A stretch of 28,531 nucleotides of DNA, taken from the IMG/VR virus record IMGVR_UViG_3300032073_000173, positions 1 through 28,531 of that record; one strand, given 5' to 3'. The position numbers and the translations under genes are program-made. This document shows positions 9,201 through 16,324 of this stretch, piece after piece. The notes under the pieces were generated by a model. It was not told the origin of the DNA. It saw only the letters and a program-made list of their open reading frames with translations, and searched no databases. Origin of the DNA: a virus. Positions within the stretch are counted from its first letter, which is position 1, and each line of letters starts with the position of its first letter.

Positions 9201-11232
9201 CAGTTCCTGGGAATCCACCGAATCTTGGGTGTTCGGGGGTAGGGTTTTCTAAAAGGGTCTCGGGAGCTTCTTGATAAGTTTCCTGAATACCTTGGAATTC
9301 TCCGCTACCTGTCAAATGATACGGCCCCGCAGTATGAATATCCAGCATACCAAGAGTGCTTCCAGCGACAATACCTGTGCTTGCATCCCACCAAGCTACA
9401 AGTCCCTCACCTGTAATTGATTCAAAATTTCCACTACATTCGTAATAATCCCGAGGCGCATAATCAAGAGAGTTACTTGTTTGGTTCGGGGTTCTTATTC
9501 TTTTATATAAGAAATTTATCTCTTCTTCATTAATAACTCTATTCCAAACTGCCCAAGGCCCGATACAACCATTCATAGAAGTTGTATAAGCAGCGTTTGG
9601 GTTTTCATAACCTAGTGTTCCTTGGTAATATTCTACTGCGCCCAACATAAAAGTTTGAGGCAGAGCTTTTTTTCCACCATCCCAAGTCATAGCTTCCCTC
9701 TCGCTTAAACTAGCAAAGTTGCCTTGGTTTGTTGCTAATAAATTTGTCCCACGAGTAGATTCATTACTAGCTGATTGACTAACTCCATTGACATAGAATT
9801 TTATAAGAGTGTCTTGATTGTCACCTTGTCCGTTAATAAAATTTGCAGTATCCGTACTGTTTGTTATAATATATTGAACCCATTCTCTTGAATCGCCTCC
9901 ATTTTGTTTAGCGTGTAAATTTACCTTCCTATAGGCGTTTTTGGAGCTATCGTCATCAGTACGGTCTAAAAGGTAGCCTACATAACCAGCAGATATATTG
10001 TTTGTGTTGCTGCCTCTAGCATTTCTTCCATTAGATGTGGTAGCCGAGTTAATATTTAAAAATCTTGAGTTAGGCCAACTACCATCATCTTTAGCGGAAG
10101 TGCTAAAAACTCCAGCTCCCACAGGACTGTTGTCATTTATATTAACCCAACCCATAATTGTCCACTGACCAGTGAAATGACCTGTAAGCCCCTGCACAGT
10201 TGAATGAAATAAACCTGTATGAGTTGGGATATCATCATCCTCGCTTTTCATACCTGATATTAACACTCCGCTAAATCCGCTTTGTATGTTTTGCCCTGCT
10301 ACAAAACTTACCAAATCAACATCATTAAATCTTTTACGGCAAGCTGACAATTTTTTAGTGCATCCATCTTTTTGCCAATAGCTTGGGTTTCCATCTGGGG
10401 ATTGACCGCTATTGTCAGCTACACAAACAAAAGCAGTTTTAAGAGGACTTCCTACTTGATTGGGGGTCGCAGGTAGAATGATAGTGGGGCTTTCTTGTAT
10501 AACCACATCACCTTTCACATATTCTCTCCCCGCACTCCATAAGGCAGAAGGGTCATTAAAAAAAGAAACTGGAGAGTTCGCAGGTTTTTTATAATTAGGG
10601 ACAACTGGGCCTCCAGTTGGATCAAGAAAATTTTCGCCATCATCTCTTTCGATAGGTAATCCTGCATATCGGCAGCCTTCTCCTCTGTATTGCCAATAAC
10701 AAAATTTAGAAACTATACTCCTGTTATTGACTGTGAAATTTTCCAAGTCTAGCGGTGAGTTTAACTCAAACTCAACAAATATTTTTGATTCTTGGGTTTT
10801 ACGACCCATCAACCAAGTCTCATCTGTTAATTCTGCTTTTGGATCTGGTGTCCCGAATGGATTTCCACCTTCAAAGTTTACGTCATCAATGAATTTTACA
10901 GATACCCTTTTCCTGATTATTTTAGCGTTTTTAAAATCTTTGTAATTTTGTAGGAAATTTGTAATTATATTATTTTTATTAGCTACTCTTATTTTAGGTC
11001 TAGCTAATTTACCATCAGCTAATATATCAAAACCTTCTGATTCTATAGCTAAAGGCAAATATTCAACACCCTGCCATACTATAGATTTTTCATAAACACT
11101 TCCTCCGTGAAAACCTAAAAATAAAGTAGGTTTGTTGATTCTATCAGGGAAAACCCTAAATAACTCTAGTACAGATGTAGGTTGTAGATCTAAAAGACTA
11201 CTCGCTACTTTGTTTTTTCCTTCTGCCGCCAT
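9166..11232 (-). CDS. L: Minor tail protein L-like with inserted LamG/concanavalin-like domain
   Basis: 688 residues, far longer than lambda L (about 232). The N-terminal 200 residues match the L family: LDLQPTSVLELF, then FCYWQYRGEGCRYAGLPI. Cys178, Cys187, Cys291 and Cys298 fit the four ligands that hold the Fe-S cluster in lambda gpL. Between the cysteine pairs, REYVKGDVV...FVCVADNSGQSP...YWQKDGC resembles a CBM5/12-type carbohydrate-binding insert. After CRKRF (about residue 302) a 360-residue beta-rich region intrudes (FTGQWTIMGWVNINDNS, IKFYVNGVSQS, MNGCIGPWAVWNRVINEEEI), typical of LamG lectin-like folds. The normal L ending RFGGFPGTDGFSYG resumes at about 668. First gene of the minus-strand tail operon, directly downstream of a GTGTAATT motif. 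The L assignment is firm; the LamG call is by pattern. Confidence 0.83.
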   Translation of the reverse strand: MAAEGKNKVASSLLDLQPTSVLELFRVFPDRINKPTLFLGFHGGSVYEKSIVWQGVEYLPLAIESEGFDILADGKLARPKIRVANKNNIITNFLQNYKDFKNAKIIRKRVSVKFIDDVNFEGGNPFGTPDPKAELTDETWLMGRKTQESKIFVEFELNSPLDLENFTVNNRSIVSKFCYWQYRGEGCRYAGLPIERDDGENFLDPTGGPVVPNYKKPANSPVSFFNDPSALWSAGREYVKGDVVIQESPTIILPATPNQVGSPLKTAFVCVADNSGQSPDGNPSYWQKDGCTKKLSACRKRFNDVDLVSFVAGQNIQSGFSGVLISGMKSEDDDIPTHTGLFHSTVQGLTGHFTGQWTIMGWVNINDNSPVGAGVFSTSAKDDGSWPNSRFLNINSATTSNGRNARGSNTNNISAGYVGYLLDRTDDDSSKNAYRKVNLHAKQNGGDSREWVQYIITNSTDTANFINGQGDNQDTLIKFYVNGVSQSASNESTRGTNLLATNQGNFASLSEREAMTWDGGKKALPQTFMLGAVEYYQGTLGYENPNAAYTTSMNGCIGPWAVWNRVINEEEINFLYKRIRTPNQTSNSLDYAPRDYYECSGNFESITGEGLVAWWDASTGIVAGSTLGMLDIHTAGPYHLTGSGEFQGIQETYQEAPETLLENPTPEHPRFGGFPGTDGFSYGRNAQV

Positions 11233-11238
11233 ATTTTA

Positions 11239-11246
11239 AATTACAC
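11239..11246 (-). promoter_or_regulatory. GTGTAATT motif, candidate late promoter of the tail operon
   Basis: On the minus strand GTGTAATT is followed by six bases (TAAAAT) and the ATG of the L gene at 11232. The same GTGTAA(A/T)T-N6-ATG layout occurs at 16325, 17466 (minus) and 23116 (minus), and with N8 at 13346. No TTGACA-like box lies upstream. It is the only candidate start signal I see for the whole L-K-I-J-fibre operon. Confidence 0.55.
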
Positions 11247-11256
11247 TTCATTAGTA

Positions 11257-11262
11257 TATAAT
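11257..11262 (+). promoter_or_regulatory. TATAAT -10 box upstream of the rightward gene at 11274
   Basis: A perfect TATAAT sits 11 bases before the GTG start at 11274, in the divergent region between the tail operon and the lysis side. The -35 position is A/T-rich with no TTG. It is weaker than the other class A promoters. Confidence 0.4.
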
Positions 11263-11273
11263 ATAAAAAAGAA

Positions 11274-11984
11274 GTGAAAATTACACAGGTAAAAGAGAGA
11301 GCGGAAGTGTGGCCACATTTTTATGAATTTTGTGTTAAATCTAAACCTTATGATTTCTGTTCCATCAAATCTAAATCCATAAGAGACAATAAAATAAAAG
11401 ATATTTTTACAGAATTTTGTTCTTATAGAGTCTATAAAGCCCAAGAAAACAATACACTTATAGGCTTTTGTTTCATTAAAGAAGAGGAAAAGTGTTTGGA
11501 TGTAGCTTTTATCTTCGGTATTTGGCGAAGTGTAAGAAGTTCTAAACTAATACAGGCAACTCACGAAATATTTAACAAAGCCTTACAAGATTGTAATAAA
11601 AATTATTTAAAAAGCGAAATTCGGCGAACTTTTAAAGTCAAACCTTACAAAAAATGGATTGAAAAGTATGACAAAAGCGCTATTATTTTTAACGACGATA
11701 ACAATACTGTAGTTTGGTGTAATAAAAATATCATGACCGTTAAATTTAAAGTAGTAGGAGCAAATAAAACAACAGAACACCTCATGGGGAAAGAACTTCT
11801 CTTATGCACAACACAAATACATCCTCACGGTTTAATGAGGGAATTCAATGATGGAGAAAAAACTTACTTTTTAGATGAAAAAGGGGTTGACTTCATGTCT
11901 GAAGCGGTTTTACTGAATGGACTTCTCTCTGATAATGAGAACAATGTAGGCAACATCTCTTTACAATTCATACCAAACGAATGA
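11274..11984 (+). CDS. Possible GNAT-like acetyltransferase, phage protein
   Basis: 236 residues starting at GTG. The first 140 residues have an alternating beta/alpha pattern reminiscent of GNAT folds: the strand NTLIGFCFIKEEEKCLDVAFIFG, then helix SSKLIQATHEIFNKALQDC, then the strand KNYLKSEIRRTF, then the helix KPYKKWIEKYDKSAIIF. I see no clear acetyl-CoA R/QxxGxG/A loop, so catalytic activity is doubtful. The last 90 residues (from NIMTVKFKVVG) look like a separate beta-rich domain I do not recognise. It diverges from the tail operon across a 41-bp gap, and its TGA overlaps the next start (ATGA). It could be a tail-associated accessory gene. Function is a weak inference; the gene itself is well supported. 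Confidence 0.6.
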   Translation: MKITQVKERAEVWPHFYEFCVKSKPYDFCSIKSKSIRDNKIKDIFTEFCSYRVYKAQENNTLIGFCFIKEEEKCLDVAFIFGIWRSVRSSKLIQATHEIFNKALQDCNKNYLKSEIRRTFKVKPYKKWIEKYDKSAIIFNDDNNTVVWCNKNIMTVKFKVVGANKTTEHLMGKELLLCTTQIHPHGLMREFNDGEKTYFLDEKGVDFMSEAVLLNGLLSDNENNVGNISLQFIPNE

Positions 11985-12181
11985 AATCAAAACCTATCCT
12001 TTACAGGGTATATACAAAGAAGGGCGACTATCATCATGGGTATAGCGCGAAGTTAGAGGGATCTCGCAAGTGGGCTATTGATTGCGCTAAAACAATTCGA
12101 GGTCGAGTAACAGAGGTCTATGATGATGTAGATGGCCCTGAAGAGTCAATATTTGACTTCAATAAGAAAGCTAAAAGCTAA
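11981..12181 (+). CDS. Small hypothetical phage protein
   Basis: 66 residues, basic N-terminal half (LYRVYTKKGDYHHGYSAKLEGSRKWAIDCAKTIRGRV) and acidic C-terminal end (DDVDGPEESIFDF). No known motif. It starts by ATGA overlap with the acetyltransferase-like gene and ends by TAATG overlap with the spanin-like gene, so it belongs to the same transcript. No membrane segment or signal peptide. Function unknown. Confidence 0.6.
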   Translation: MKSKPILYRVYTKKGDYHHGYSAKLEGSRKWAIDCAKTIRGRVTEVYDDVDGPEESIFDFNKKAKS

Positions 12182-12450
12182 TGCTTTCGATAATTAAATC
12201 TGTTTTAAAATCACTAGAATTATTTTTAAATATTAAAAATAACAAATTCTACTATGATATTCATAGAGAACATAACGAAAGAGAGGACAAACTTATAAAT
12301 GAAATTGAAAAACTTAGGCAAAGTGGCGCTAGTGGGGACGCTGATAGGGCTGACCTCCTGCGCCAGCGACTCGACTCTGAACGTAAACAATTTAAACATC
12401 TATCAACCTTCTACTCTAAGAGTGACGAAGGGGACTCTGATTCAGACTAA
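12181..12450 (+). CDS. Coiled-coil protein, possible inner-membrane spanin (Rz-like)
   Basis: 89 residues. The first 20 (MLSIIKSVLKSLELFLNI) are hydrophobic to amphipathic. They are followed by a highly charged helical stretch with heptad-like spacing (HREHNEREDKLINEIEKLRQ, then RADLLRQRLDSERKQFKHL) and an acidic tail. Length, a membrane-near N-terminus, a coiled coil and a lipoprotein gene embedded in the +1 frame match the Rz/Rz1 arrangement of lambdoid lysis cassettes. The N-terminal segment is weaker than a classic transmembrane helix, so it may instead be a peripheral partner. The start overlaps the upstream stop as TAATG. A holin and an endolysin lie downstream. Confidence 0.55.
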   Translation: MLSIIKSVLKSLELFLNIKNNKFYYDIHREHNEREDKLINEIEKLRQSGASGDADRADLLRQRLDSERKQFKHLSTFYSKSDEGDSDSD

Positions 12451-12541
12451 AGACGGTATTTATAGCCCTCAAACTGATGAAGTCTGGCATTCAGATGCTA
12501 GATATAGACGCTTAGAAAGAGAAATTTACTCGGGAAAATGA
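12299..12541 (+). CDS. Small lipoprotein, candidate outer-membrane spanin (Rz1-like)
   Basis: 80 residues with a textbook lipoprotein signal: MKLKNLGK, hydrophobic VALVGTLIGLTS, and a lipobox LTSC with Cys21. The mature protein is about 60 residues (IYQPSTLRVTKGTLIQTKDG, then DEVWHSDARYRRLERE). It begins inside the preceding gene in the +1 frame and overlaps it by 152 bases, as Rz1 genes overlap Rz. After export and lipidation it would sit in the outer membrane and, if a spanin, pair with the coiled-coil protein to fuse membranes during lysis. It is not proline-rich as in lambda Rz1. The lipoprotein call is strong; the spanin role is inferred from the overlap and the lysis context. Confidence 0.65.
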   Translation: MKLKNLGKVALVGTLIGLTSCASDSTLNVNNLNIYQPSTLRVTKGTLIQTKDGIYSPQTDEVWHSDARYRRLEREIYSGK

Positions 12542-12547
12542 TTTTTA

Positions 12548-12588
12548 GTGTAAATTTTACTTGATAATCATTACAAAACTGTAATAAT
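12548..12588 (+). promoter_or_regulatory. Promoter region of the outer-membrane barrel gene
   Basis: TTGATA (12561-12566), a 16-base spacer, then AATAAT (12583-12588), eight bases before ATG 12597. The 16-base spacing matches four other candidate promoters in the window. A GTGTAAAT motif at 12548-12555 lies just upstream, so this gene may answer to both promoter classes. Confidence 0.45.
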
Positions 12589-12596
12589 AGAAAAAT

Positions 12597-13286
12597 ATGA
12601 AAACACTACTAGTTGGTCTTATGACCGTATTGGGCGTTGCTTTTAGCATCGCAGGTTCTGAAGCTACAACTCTTGCAGATAATATTTCTGTAGAGGCTGG
12701 AGTTTCTTATAGCGATTTTTCAACCAGTGGAGGTTTAGCCGTAAGAGATGAAGCTTTTGGTTATTCTCTACTTCTCGGCGCTCCTGCCGCTGGAGGCGCA
12801 TTGTCTGTAGGTGTAGATCTGTATGAAACAGATGATGACACTGATGCAGATATTTCCGTCTCTTGGGGAAAGCCTGTAAGCATTTTAGGTCAACCTTTGC
12901 AAGCGGAAATTTATTTCCAAAAGATTGAATCTGCTTTTGGAGGTTGGGAAGAAGTCGGTCTTGGACTCACTTATTCTCATGAGCTTGCTGATTTAACAGC
13001 TAGCGTTTGGCATGAGCTTGGTTCTAGCGCTTCTTATGGAGTAGAGCTTACTCTTTCTCGCGCTTTTGAGACCCCAGTGGAGAACCTGACTGTTAGTCCA
13101 TTTATCACATCTAACCTTGCAGATTCCTACAATGCTCTAGAAGCTGGCGCTACTGTTGACTATGATTTCGGAAACGGTCTTTCAGCGGGAGCTAAAGTTT
13201 CTTACAATCATAATGATGTAGATAATTCTCCTTATAGTCTCGACCACGATTGGAATTTCGGGGTAGGGTTTAACTACAAATTCTAA
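12597..13286 (+). CDS. Phage-encoded outer-membrane beta-barrel protein
   Basis: 229 residues. An N-terminal Sec signal peptide is evident (MKTLLVGLMTVLGVAFSIAG, then SEA). The rest alternates hydrophobic and polar residues in amphipathic strands with short Gly/Asp/Ser turns (SVEAGVSYSDFS, FGYSLLLGAP, LQAEIYFQKIE, GLGLTYSHELADLTASVWHE, GLSAGAKVSYNHNDV). It ends FGVGFNYKF, a terminal-aromatic signal used by BamA for barrel insertion. About ten to twelve strands are plausible. Known precedents are Lom and Ail-like proteins and the phage PA-2 Lc porin, which change the host surface or block superinfection. The gene has its own promoter-like signals and is closed by a strong terminator, so it is a single transcription unit inside the lysis region. 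The barrel call is strong; the role is inferred. Confidence 0.75.
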   Translation: MKTLLVGLMTVLGVAFSIAGSEATTLADNISVEAGVSYSDFSTSGGLAVRDEAFGYSLLLGAPAAGGALSVGVDLYETDDDTDADISVSWGKPVSILGQPLQAEIYFQKIESAFGGWEEVGLGLTYSHELADLTASVWHELGSSASYGVELTLSRAFETPVENLTVSPFITSNLADSYNALEAGATVDYDFGNGLSAGAKVSYNHNDVDNSPYSLDHDWNFGVGFNYKF

Positions 13287-13312
13287 CCGTAATTTAAAAA
13301 AATTGTAATTAA

Positions 13313-13338
13313 AGCCTCCCGAAAGGGGGGCTTTTTTT
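13313..13338 (+). terminator. Rho-independent terminator after the barrel gene
   Basis: Stem AGCCTCCC, GAAA tetraloop, GGGGGGCT (one T-G wobble), followed by seven T. It closes the barrel gene and is directly followed by the holin promoter motif. Confidence 0.85.
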
Positions 13339-13345
13339 ATATCTG

Positions 13346-13353
13346 GTGTAATT
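13346..13353 (+). promoter_or_regulatory. GTGTAATT motif, candidate late promoter of the lysis genes
   Basis: GTGTAATT lies eight bases before the holin ATG at 13362, immediately after the terminator at 13313-13338. Because transcription is stopped just upstream, a new start is needed here, which supports promoter activity of this motif. Confidence 0.6.
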
Positions 13354-13361
13354 AATTAAAC

Positions 13362-13679
13362 ATGGAACCTGAAAAGTCTATTTTAAAAGAGTTTTTAAAT
13401 GGGGGATGGTTAGTACCTTTGGTTGGTGCTGCTGCCATGTTTGCTAGACTTTTGTCAGGGAACAACGAACTCTCATTAAAACAACAGTTCAAAAGAGTAA
13501 TTACAGCAGCTATAGCTGCGGGCATTGCTTGGTTTGTATTAGAACAAACAGATGTCTCTTCGCTTACAAAAGCAATCACTTATGGTATTATTGGTGTAAT
13601 TAGTCCAGAAGTAATTAGTGGTATTGTGCGGCTCGGAGAAAGATTCGCTAAAAACCCAGAAAAGTTTATTAAAAGATGA
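13362..13679 (+). CDS. Holin
   Basis: 105 residues with three likely hydrophobic segments: GGWLVPLVGAAAMFARLL (about 14-31), VITAAIAAGIAWFVLEQ (46-62) and AITYGIIGVISPEVISGIV (71-89). It ends in a charged tail (RLGERFAKNPEKFIKR). The layout resembles LydA/superfamily III holins, which open the inner membrane so that the endolysin reaches the cell wall. It overlaps the next gene as ATGA and is two genes upstream of the endolysin. The start is set by the ATG after the GTGTAATT motif. Subfamily is uncertain. Confidence 0.7.
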   Translation: MEPEKSILKEFLNGGWLVPLVGAAAMFARLLSGNNELSLKQQFKRVITAAIAAGIAWFVLEQTDVSSLTKAITYGIIGVISPEVISGIVRLGERFAKNPEKFIKR

Positions 13680-14281
13680 GACCTAAGTTTATTGTTTATT
13701 GTTTAGCAGCGATTTGTTTCGCTTTCGCGTGGAAAGGTTTGATACTCACAGAGGATATCGATTCCACATTAAAAGAAAACGCTCGACAATCAGAGTCGTC
13801 CATCATGGAGATCGGCATGTGTTTTGATTGGTATGGAGTTATTATTGTTAACTCTGTAGTTAAAACTTCACATGGAGTTATTACTCCTCTGGAGATGGTA
13901 GATATACTAGAAGAAGAGAGGGTTTATAAAAACGAGTATTTAGAAGCGTATAAAAAAGATATTACTTCTGATGAAATAGAATTTTCTGAATTTGTTTTTG
14001 AGCAAGAAGAAAAAATAACTCTTTATGTGGATAAACTTATTGAGTGGGGGAAAGCTGGAGAGGTAAACAAAATTAAAGCTTCAGTACCTTTGATGTATGA
14101 AATGACTGATCCAACTATTGATGCTATTAACAATATTATGGATACTAAAATGTATTATAATGAAGCCCAGTCTGAAATTTTAAATGATAAAATAAGCAGT
14201 TACAGAGACTTTATGATATTAACTATTGTTTTATGTTTTGTCATGTCTGTGTGTGCTGGGTTTAGTAGAAGGTGCGCGTAA
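13676..14281 (+). CDS. Two-TM membrane protein with periplasmic helical sensor-like domain
   Basis: 201 residues. One hydrophobic segment at each end (FIVYCLAAICFAFAWKGLIL, 5-24; DFMILTIVLCFVMSVCAGF, about 178-196) flanks about 150 residues rich in acidic helices. The topology is an N-in, periplasmic domain, C-in hairpin, and the domain looks like a four-helix bundle of the 4HB_MCP/Tar type. There is no HAMP, kinase or methyl-accepting domain after the second membrane helix, so it cannot signal as a receptor does. It lies between holin and endolysin, overlapping both (ATGA before, TAATG after), so a lysis role such as antiholin is likely by context. A distant i-spanin is another option. Fold and role are inference. 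Confidence 0.65.
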   Translation: MRPKFIVYCLAAICFAFAWKGLILTEDIDSTLKENARQSESSIMEIGMCFDWYGVIIVNSVVKTSHGVITPLEMVDILEEERVYKNEYLEAYKKDITSDEIEFSEFVFEQEEKITLYVDKLIEWGKAGEVNKIKASVPLMYEMTDPTIDAINNIMDTKMYYNEAQSEILNDKISSYRDFMILTIVLCFVMSVCAGFSRRCA

Positions 14282-14901
14282 TGAATTTTAAAGGTAAAAA
14301 AGAAGTTGTAAAAGCTGTTCAGAAACTTCTCGGGGTTTCTGCTGATGGAGCGGATGGCCCTGTTACTTGGAATGCTATCTTAGCCCAGCTATCAACCAAA
14401 GAGCCTTCGGTTAAAACGGGTAGTATCCCAGAGAAAATGATTCAGTTAGCTCGGGAAGAAATAGGGGTTTCCGAAGTAGATGGCAGTAATTGTGGCCCTA
14501 GAGTAGATGAGTACAAAGCCGCAACTTGGCTAGATGCAGATAAAGGCTGGCCTTGGTGCGCCGCTTTTATTTGTTGGTTAGTGAGAGAGGCAATAAATGG
14601 AGAAGATATTCTTTTTAAGAGGCCGAGAACGGCTGGGGCGTGGGATTTCGAAAACTGGGCTAAACAACAGTCTGGCAAAGGCGTAGAGCTTCGCAAGCCC
14701 ACTAATGAAGATATCAAGGCTGGCGACATTGTTATTTTTTCTTTTTCTCATATAGGTTTAGCGGTTAAAGATATTGATTCTAGTGGCTATGTTGTTACTA
14801 TAGAGGGAAATACGAATGGAGCGGGAAGTAGAGAAGGCGGTTCTGTCTTAGAGAAAAAGCGTCATGTTTCTAAAATAAGAAGCAGAATAAGAATAGTTTA
14901 G
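14281..14901 (+). CDS. Endolysin: peptidoglycan-binding domain plus CHAP amidase/endopeptidase
   Basis: 206 residues from ATG 14281, which overlaps the upstream TAA as TAATG; a GTG nine bases earlier is possible but less fitting. Residues 5-38 (EVVKAVQKLLGVSADGADGP, then VTWNAI) form a PG_binding_1 domain. The CHAP core has catalytic Cys93 in GWPWCAAFICWLV, His157 in FSFSHIGLAV, and EGNTN at 175-179 carrying the third polar residue. No signal peptide is seen, so it depends on the holin for export. It cleaves the host peptidoglycan at lysis. It is the last gene of the lysis operon that begins at 13362. Confidence 0.88.
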   Translation: MNFKGKKEVVKAVQKLLGVSADGADGPVTWNAILAQLSTKEPSVKTGSIPEKMIQLAREEIGVSEVDGSNCGPRVDEYKAATWLDADKGWPWCAAFICWLVREAINGEDILFKRPRTAGAWDFENWAKQQSGKGVELRKPTNEDIKAGDIVIFSFSHIGLAVKDIDSSGYVVTIEGNTNGAGSREGGSVLEKKRHVSKIRSRIRIV

Positions 14902-14929
14902 TAGACATATAGTATTCGCTATATATAAT
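14902..14929 (+). promoter_or_regulatory. Sigma70-like promoter, TAGACA-N16-TATAAT
   Basis: TAGACA (14902-14907), 16 bases, TATAAT (14924-14929), then six bases to ATG 14936. It starts one base after the endolysin stop. A start point seven bases after the -10 would coincide with the start codon, giving a leaderless mRNA. Confidence 0.6.
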
Positions 14930-14935
14930 ACTTTG

Positions 14936-15232
14936 ATGGATAAAATCGACATCAAAGTTAATAGTAACGACATCTTTAATTTTGTTGTTGGAAACTCTGT
15001 TTTTGATCCTATTGAAAAATGTATCGACCCTACAAGGTATGAGGTGTTCGATTCTTTTGTTTATGATAACAACACTCAAGAGAAGATTGTCCAGAGCCAT
15101 CAATATCAAAAGTTTTGTTGGGAAGTTACAAAGCTTAAACAGTTAACCGAAAAAATGGAAAGAAGAGAAATAGAAAGTGTGTGTGAGGAAATTGCTGAAA
15201 TCGCACCTACATATGTTCTTTTAAATGTATAA
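14936..15232 (+). CDS. Hypothetical protein behind an early-type promoter
   Basis: 98 residues from ATG 14936; a TTG one codon earlier is less likely. Two Cys, no membrane segment, a helical C-terminal half (VTKLKQLTEKMERREIESVCEEI). I do not recognise a family. It is the first gene after the TATAAT promoter and is separated by only five bases from the nuclease-like gene, so it probably shares its transcript. Confidence 0.55.
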   Translation: MDKIDIKVNSNDIFNFVVGNSVFDPIEKCIDPTRYEVFDSFVYDNNTQEKIVQSHQYQKFCWEVTKLKQLTEKMERREIESVCEEIAEIAPTYVLLNV

Positions 15233-15237
15233 AAAAT

Positions 15238-15738
15238 ATGACTACATTACCTATCAGAAAAGAAATATATAATTACAGTAAAAAATTAGTAGACGAAAAC
15301 AATTTTGGGCAAAGAGGTAAGGATGATGGTAGTCCTAAAGAACAATTTATAGGTATTCTTTCTGAAAACATGGTAAGGCAATATTTAGGTCATAAATTAA
15401 TTGAGCCTAAAGGTTTTGATGGGGGCTACGATATAATGTATAACGACCTACGCACTGATATAAAATCAATGAATAGAACTGTAGATCCTAAACCTTTTTA
15501 TATAAATAATGTTTTTGATATTCAATTAAAGCACGAGTCTGAAGCTTATATTTTCACTTCGTTAAATACCAAAAAGAAAAACTTATCTATTTGTGGATGG
15601 GTCACCAAAGAAGAATTTAAAAACAGGGCTTCTTTTTATCCAAAAGGCACTGTCAGGATGAGAGGGAGAGAGCCTTTCCCATTAAGAGCAGATAACTGGG
15701 AAATTGAAAACAAAGATCTAAATGAATTTAGTAAATGA
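15238..15738 (+). CDS. PD-(D/E)XK nuclease-like protein
   Basis: 166 residues. A conserved acidic helix (Glu43 in LSENMVRQYLG) is followed by DGGYDIMYNDLRTDIKSM, where Asp65 and Asp74-Ile-Lys76 fit the catalytic D...D-x-K of the PD-(D/E)XK fold. A beta strand with a basic turn then follows (EAYIFTSLNTKKKNLSICGW). Such proteins act as restriction-like nucleases or Holliday junction resolvases on Mg2+-bound DNA. There is no additional DNA-binding domain. It overlaps the pyrophosphatase gene by 17 bases. A second protein with the same motif lies at 16629. The fold call is moderately sure; the substrate is unknown. Confidence 0.6.
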   Translation: MTTLPIRKEIYNYSKKLVDENNFGQRGKDDGSPKEQFIGILSENMVRQYLGHKLIEPKGFDGGYDIMYNDLRTDIKSMNRTVDPKPFYINNVFDIQLKHESEAYIFTSLNTKKKNLSICGWVTKEEFKNRASFYPKGTVRMRGREPFPLRADNWEIENKDLNEFSK

Positions 15739-16324
15739 TATTCCGATAACATCGGACGGTTACGAGCATGTTAATTGTATAGTGGAGATCCCAAAAGGGA
15801 CCAACACTAAATACGAATATGATGAGAATTTAAATATATTTAAATTAGATAGATGTCTTGTTTCTTCTCTCCAATACCCAATCAATTACGGGTTTATTCC
15901 ACAAACGATTGCATTAGATAATGATCCGCTTGATGTTTTGGTTTTTAACCATGACCCCATCGAAAGAGGTAGCCTAGTCTCTTGTCGTATCCTTGGGGTT
16001 TTGGGGTTTGTGGACGGAGGAGAAATTGATAATAAAGTAATCGCAGTTCCTCATTGGTCTCCTATAGAAAAATACAAAACAGTTCATGATATTGAGTCTG
16101 CTCACCTAAAGATATATCGGCAGTTTTTTAAAATATATAAAATCGACAGAGATTCTGACACTAAAGTGGGAGATTGGAAGTCCAAGGGTGTGGCTATAAA
16201 AATTACCGAAGATTCTCATGAAAGATGGAAAAAAGCTAATGCAGAAAAATTTCATAATGAATGGGCAGAAAGGCAGTTTTGGAGAAGAATCAGAGATAAA
16301 AGTTACATAGTTCATCCTGATTAG
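15722..16324 (+). CDS. ppa: Inorganic pyrophosphatase, family I (soluble)
   Basis: 200 residues. It hydrolyses pyrophosphate to two phosphates, pulling DNA and RNA synthesis forward. The family signature DNDPLDV is at 66-72. All catalytic residues of the E. coli enzyme have counterparts: Glu22, Lys30, Glu32, Arg44, Tyr52, Tyr56, Asp66, Asp68, Asp71, Asp98, Asp103, Lys105, Tyr139 and Lys140. YPINYGFIP and VDGGEIDNKVIAVP are typical core motifs. It is therefore expected to be active, not a relic. It overlaps the nuclease-like gene upstream. The C-terminus (from about 160, HERWKKANAEKFHNEWAERQ) extends slightly beyond the minimal core. A cytosolic auxiliary metabolic gene, unusual in phage of this size. 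Confidence 0.9.
   Translation: MNLVNDIPITSDGYEHVNCIVEIPKGTNTKYEYDENLNIFKLDRCLVSSLQYPINYGFIPQTIALDNDPLDVLVFNHDPIERGSLVSCRILGVLGFVDGGEIDNKVIAVPHWSPIEKYKTVHDIESAHLKIYRQFFKIYKIDRDSDTKVGDWKSKGVAIKITEDSHERWKKANAEKFHNEWAERQFWRRIRDKSYIVHPD

Noticed and set aside
11241-11444. Minus-strand frame of 67 residues upstream of L
   Set aside because: Antisense to the better supported gene at 11274 and overlapping the promoter region; composition is Phe/Ile-rich noise.
13593-13600. GTGTAATT inside the holin gene as another late promoter
   Set aside because: No start codon lies 5-9 bases downstream and it is within coding sequence; A/T-rich DNA gives such matches by chance.
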